A stretch of DNA of 35,881 nucleotides from Alphaproteobacteria bacterium (GTDB lineage Bacteria > Pseudomonadota > Alphaproteobacteria > Reyranellales > Reyranellaceae): contig JAFKFK010000048.1 of the NCBI GenBank assembly GCA_017307275.1, positions 1 to 35,881 on the forward strand. Reading direction: 5' to 3'. Shown in pieces: positions 32,689 to 35,881 of this stretch. Both the position numbers and the translations under genes were made by a program. The notes beneath the pieces were generated by a model. The model was given only the letters and a program-made list of their open reading frames with translations, did not search any database and was not told where the DNA came from. Numbering within the stretch: position 1 is the stretch's first letter; each line of letters opens with the position of its first letter.

Positions 32689-34224
32689 TTATGTAAAGTT
32701 TGGCCGCTGCTCGTCCATCCAGCGTGCGAATTCCATGCGCTGGGCCTCGGTCATGTGCAGGCCTTCCTTGGTCCGGCGCCACAGCACGTCTTCGGCTTCG
32801 ACCGCCCATTCGTCGCGCACCAGGTGGCGGACTTCGGCTTCGTAGAGATGGCCGCCGAAGTGCCGGCCGAGGTCGGCGACGCTCTTCACACCCTCCAGCA
32901 GATCGTCGAGGCCCGAGCCATGACGGCGCGCCAGCACATGTACGAGATCCTTCGGCAGGCCGGGATAGGTAGCCGCGGCGCCGGCAACGAAACGGTCGAA
33001 GGCTTCCTCGAAAGTCGGGGCATCGGCCATCTCGCCGTCGTAGACAGCCCGTGAATCGGTCCACGGCCCGCCCATCCGCGGGAAGTAAGGCTCCAGATCC
33101 TTGAGCGCATGCTCGGCCAGCCGCCGGTAGGTCGTGATCTTGCCGCCAAACACCGAGAGCAGCGGCGCCGTACCGACCGCGCCGTCGACTTCGAGATGAT
33201 AGTCGCGCGTCACGGCCGAGGGATTGTCGTCGCCGTCGTCGAACAGCGGACGCACGCCGGAATAGGTCCAGACCACATCCTCCGGCCGCACCGGCTTCTG
33301 CATGTAGTGGCCGGCGATATCGCAGAGATAGGCGATCTCCTCGGGCGAGCAGACGGGCGCTTCGCCCGAATCGACCGCGATGTCCGTCGTGCCGATCAGC
33401 GAGAAGGACCGCTCGTAGGGGATGACGAAAACGATGCGGTTGTCGCTGTTCTGCAGGATGAAGGCGTGATCGCCTTCGTGCAGGCGCGGCACGATGATGT
33501 GGCTGCCCTTGATGAGGCGAACGCGCTTGTTCGTCTTCACCTCGGTCTGTTCATCGAGGAAATGCTTTACCCACGGGCCTGCCGCGTTCACCAGGCCACG
33601 CGCCTGGAGTTGCACGCGCACGCCGCCGGGGCCCTCGAGCGTGATGTCCCAGAGCTTGCCATCCGCCGTGCGCCGGGCCGATACGCAGCGATGGCGGGCG
33701 AAGATCCTGGCGCCCATCTCGCGCGCCGATTTCAGGTTGCAGATGACCAGCCGGGCATCGTCGACCCAGGCATCGGAATAGACGAAACCCTTCTGGAAGG
33801 AAGGCTTCAGGCCGACGCCGAACTTGGAGGTCGGCAGGTCGACGGCAATCGACTTGGGCAGGGTCATGTGCCAGTCGAGATGGTCGTAGAGGAAGAGGCC
33901 GAGCCGCAGCATCCAGCGCGGCCGCAGATGCGGTTCGTGCGGCAGCACGAAACGTAGCGGCCAGGAAAGATGCGGCGCCTTGGCCAGCAACACCTCGCGT
34001 TCCTGAAGTGCCTCGCGCACCAGCCGGAATTCGTATTGTTCCAGATAGCGCAGGCCGCCGTGGATGAGCTTGGTTGCCTTGGAAGAGGTGGCACTTGCGA
34101 AATCGTTCATTTCGCAAAGGCCAACTTTGAGCGCCCGTCCCGCTGCGTCGCAGGCGATACCCGCGCCGTTGATGCCGCCCCCGACCACGAACAGATCGAG
34201 CGGACGGTCCCCCGTTTCATTCAT
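32689..34224 (-). CDS. glpD: Aerobic glycerol-3-phosphate dehydrogenase
   Basis: 511 residues from the ATG at 34224, close to E. coli GlpD. FAD motif V-V-G-G-G-I-N-G-A-G near residue 12, then A-T-S-S-K-A-T-K-L-I-H-G-G-L-R-Y-L-E (GlpD signature), G-S-H-I-I-V-P-R, and Y-S-G-V-R-P-L with S-V-F-G-G-K-I-T-T-Y-R-R-L-A-E. It oxidises sn-glycerol-3-phosphate to dihydroxyacetone phosphate and passes electrons to quinone at the inner membrane. No glpF/glpK is adjacent. Divergent from the zinc-ribbon gene across 52 bases. Confidence 0.96.
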   Translation of the reverse strand: MNETGDRPLDLFVVGGGINGAGIACDAAGRALKVGLCEMNDFASATSSKATKLIHGGLRYLEQYEFRLVREALQEREVLLAKAPHLSWPLRFVLPHEPHLRPRWMLRLGLFLYDHLDWHMTLPKSIAVDLPTSKFGVGLKPSFQKGFVYSDAWVDDARLVICNLKSAREMGARIFARHRCVSARRTADGKLWDITLEGPGGVRVQLQARGLVNAAGPWVKHFLDEQTEVKTNKRVRLIKGSHIIVPRLHEGDHAFILQNSDNRIVFVIPYERSFSLIGTTDIAVDSGEAPVCSPEEIAYLCDIAGHYMQKPVRPEDVVWTYSGVRPLFDDGDDNPSAVTRDYHLEVDGAVGTAPLLSVFGGKITTYRRLAEHALKDLEPYFPRMGGPWTDSRAVYDGEMADAPTFEEAFDRFVAGAAATYPGLPKDLVHVLARRHGSGLDDLLEGVKSVADLGRHFGGHLYEAEVRHLVRDEWAVEAEDVLWRRTKEGLHMTEAQRMEFARWMDEQRPNFT

Positions 34225-34276
34225 GGCGTATATATAGCCCGCTTGACCGAATTTCGCAGGAACCGCAAAAGGCCGC

Positions 34277-34555
34277 ATGGGCTTTCTGCTTAAAATCATC
34301 CTTTTCGGCGTCGCGCTGTACGGCCTGTGGAAGACGTTTCGGCATTGGAAAGGCCTGTTCGATCGTTTCGTCGGCAAGCCAGAAGTGCCGCCGCAGCGAC
34401 CTCCGGCACCGCCGCAGGCTCCTCCCAATCCGCAGCCTCCTGCGGCCCCCGCGCGGAAAGTGGTGGTGGAGGATACGGTCCAGTGTGCGGGCTGCGGTGC
34501 CTATATTTCGACCGCTGCTGAAAAATGCGGCCATTGCGGTCGTCCGCGGCCATAA
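34277..34555 (+). CDS. Small membrane-anchored zinc-ribbon protein
   Basis: 92 residues: a transmembrane helix (about 3-20), a basic stretch, a Pro-rich linker of about 25 residues, and a C-terminal zinc ribbon with C-A-G-C and C-G-H-C separated by 12 residues. It lies upstream of glyQ on the same strand with a 125-base gap. The function is unknown; such ribbons may bind RNA, protein or membrane partners. Confidence 0.82.
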   Translation: MGFLLKIILFGVALYGLWKTFRHWKGLFDRFVGKPEVPPQRPPAPPQAPPNPQPPAAPARKVVVEDTVQCAGCGAYISTAAEKCGHCGRPRP

Positions 34556-34612
34556 GGCCGCATCACGGCTCCGGCCCGGGGCCAAGCTTGACCGGGTTAG
34601 GGGGCGCACTTA

Positions 34613-34630
34613 TTTTGCCGCACCGCAAAA
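34613..34630. repeat. Inverted repeat TTTTGC-N6-GCAAAA upstream of glyQ
   Basis: Six-base arms around CGCACC, about 50 bases before the glyQ start. It could be a regulatory dyad or a weak attenuator; no riboswitch or T-box is recognisable. Confidence 0.35.
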
Positions 34631-34680
34631 ACGGCCTTAAGTCGCGGAAAGACAAGGCCTTCTGAGCTTCGGGGAATACT

Positions 34681-35580
34681 GTGCCGGACCCCTCGTCAGC
34701 ACGTGCCAAGCCGACGTGCTTCCAGGAACTGATCCTGACTCTGCAGGAGTATTGGGCGCGTCAGGGTTGCCTGATCCTGCAGCCCTTCGACATGGAGATG
34801 GGCGCCGGTACCTTCCATACGGCGACCACCTTGCGCGCCTTGGGGCCGAAGCCCTGGTACGCGGCCTATGTGCAGCCCTCGCGTCGGCCGGGCGATGGCC
34901 GCTACGGCGAGAACCCCATGCGGCTGCAGCACTACTATCAGTTCCAGGCGATCCTGAAGCCGTCCCCGCCCGACATTCTGGAGCGCTATCTCGGCTCGCT
35001 GGAAGCGATCGGTATCGACACGTCCCTGCACGATATCCGTTTCGTCGAGGACGATTGGGAGAGCCCGACGCTCGGCGCCTGGGGCCTGGGCTGGGAAGTC
35101 TGGTGCGATGGCATGGAGATCACCCAGTTTACCTACTTCCAGCAGGTCGGCGGCATCGAGGTCGATCTGGTGGCCGGCGAGATCACCTACGGGCTCGAAC
35201 GTCTGGCCATGTACCTGTTCGACAAGAAGTCGGTCTACGAGCTGCCCTTCAATCGGGCCGACTCGGATGTGCCGCTGACCTATGGCGACGTGTTCCTGCA
35301 GAACGAGCGGGAGCAGTCAGCTTACAATTTCGAGCACGCCGATACCGAGATGCTGTTCCGTCACTTTGCCGACGCCGAGAAGGAATGCGGCAGGCTGATC
35401 GAGAAGAAGCTGCCGCTGCCGGCCTATGAGCAGTGCATCAAGGCCTCGCACAGCTTCAACCTGCTCGATGCCCGCGGCGTGATCAGCGTTGCCGAGCGGC
35501 AGAGCTACATCCTGCGCGTGCGCGATCTCGCCAAGGCCTGCTGCGAAGCGTGGCTGGCGACCCAGAAGAAGGCCGCCTGA
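34681..35580 (+). CDS. glyQ: Glycyl-tRNA synthetase alpha subunit
   Basis: 299 residues from a GTG start, with GGGGAA about seven bases upstream. Recognised by F-Q-E-L-I-L-T-L-Q-E-Y-W, G-C-L-I-L-Q-P-F-D-M-E-M-G-A-G-T-F-H, Q-P-S-R-R-P-x-D-G-R-Y-G-E-N-P, R-L-Q-H-Y-Y-Q-F-Q and F-T-Y-F-Q-Q-V-G-G-I-E. This is the class II catalytic subunit of the bacterial alpha2beta2 enzyme, charging tRNA-Gly in the cytoplasm. It is followed after two bases by glyS. Confidence 0.97.
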   Translation: MPDPSSARAKPTCFQELILTLQEYWARQGCLILQPFDMEMGAGTFHTATTLRALGPKPWYAAYVQPSRRPGDGRYGENPMRLQHYYQFQAILKPSPPDILERYLGSLEAIGIDTSLHDIRFVEDDWESPTLGAWGLGWEVWCDGMEITQFTYFQQVGGIEVDLVAGEITYGLERLAMYLFDKKSVYELPFNRADSDVPLTYGDVFLQNEREQSAYNFEHADTEMLFRHFADAEKECGRLIEKKLPLPAYEQCIKASHSFNLLDARGVISVAERQSYILRVRDLAKACCEAWLATQKKAA

Positions 35581-35582
35581 AG

Positions 35583-35881
35583 ATGGCCGAGCTTCTTCTC
35601 GAACTGCTCTCAGAAGAGATTCCCGCGCGCATGCAGACGCGCGCTGCCGGCGATCTCAAGCGCCTGATCTGCGATGGGCTGAAAGGCGCGGGCATCGGCT
35701 TCGATCAGGCGCGGGCCTTCGTGACGCCGCGCCGGCTGACCTTGGTCATCGACGGCATTCCGGCCTCGCGCGACGACGTCAGCGAGGAAAAGCGCGGACC
35801 ACGCGTGGGCGCGCCGGACCAGGCCGTCCAGGGCTTCCTGAAGGGCGCGGGTCTCGCGTCGCTCGACCAGGCCGAGAAGCG
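35583..35881 (+). CDS. glyS: Glycyl-tRNA synthetase beta subunit (3' truncated by window edge)
   Basis: The first 99 codons, starting M-A-E-L-L-L-E-L-L-S-E-E-I-P-A-R-M-Q, the standard GlyS N-terminus, and including R-A-F-V-T-P-R-R-L-T-L and K-R-G-P-R-V-G-A-P. The rest lies beyond the window. It forms an operon with glyQ (two-base gap) and supplies the tRNA-binding subunit. Confidence 0.96.
   Translation, partial: MAELLLELLSEEIPARMQTRAAGDLKRLICDGLKGAGIGFDQARAFVTPRRLTLVIDGIPASRDDVSEEKRGPRVGAPDQAVQGFLKGAGLASLDQAEK

Noticed and set aside
1..35881. CRISPR array, insertion sequence or prophage
   Set aside because: No regularly spaced repeats, transposase, integrase or phage structural gene is visible.

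Overview
The window is GC-rich (roughly two thirds by eye), chromosomal and densely coded. It suggests a soil- or water-dwelling alphaproteobacterium, perhaps Reyranella- or Bradyrhizobium-like. The reasons are split glyQ/glyS, several TctC/Bug-type solute-binding proteins, NadX-type aspartate dehydrogenase, and many oxidative catabolic genes. The lineage is an inference from gene content, because no rRNA or strong phylogenetic marker is complete here. I see no insertion sequence, prophage or CRISPR array.

Layout. (1) 1-3154, plus: the end of a Rieske oxygenase and a coupled molybdenum-hydroxylase large subunit. (2) 3182-4935: a membrane-anchored unknown protein and two tandem SpoIIAA-like paralogues. 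(3) 8134 down to 4946, minus: a tight operon of phosphotransferase, Bug protein, alpha/beta hydrolase with a Cys nucleophile, and a secreted DUF4189 protein. (4) 16083 down to 8247, minus: a long co-directional run of fused ABC exporter, flavin monooxygenase, Bug protein, VOC protein, a glutaredoxin-DinB fusion, then a DUF883/holin-like pair. (5) 16155-18411: a LysR regulator and a Tat-exported ABC binding protein. (6) 18482-22999: TauD-type dioxygenase, GNAT, iron alcohol dehydrogenase with SDR, and a TauE-type permease. (7) 23049-25726: a small secreted protein, an ECF sigma/anti-sigma pair and a divergent secreted DUF4394 protein. (8) 25827-27321: a lower-confidence patch with an orphan membrane protein, about 860 bases without a firm gene, and tRNA-Pro(CGG) with its own promoter and terminator. 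(9) 27439-35881: nadX, a LysR regulator divergent from an AidB-like acyl-CoA dehydrogenase, a Bug protein, a Spy/CpxP-like protein, glpD, a membrane zinc-ribbon protein, glyQ and the start of glyS.

The most interesting signal is at 8961-9713 on the minus strand. An ATG with a strong GGAGG site opens a frame reading M-T-E-P-L-K-V-F-W-Q-P-G-(TGA)-T-S-C and continuing without frameshift for 250 residues through a thioredoxin-fold segment with a cis-Pro motif and a DinB domain with three candidate metal-binding His. The TGA sits exactly at the first Cys of a glutaredoxin C-x-x-C. That is the classic signature of selenocysteine (U-x-x-C). A stem-loop whose apical loop starts with G lies 37 nt downstream, at the outer edge of the bacterial SECIS range as I recall it. 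The alternatives are a nonsense mutation or a sequencing error. No selenocysteine machinery is in the window, so the case is open but readily testable.

Secondary points are a Gln in place of the usual catalytic Glu in the molybdenum hydroxylase, a Cys nucleophile in the hydrolase, dyad operators at both LysR genes, and a frame split by an amber codon near tRNA-Pro.
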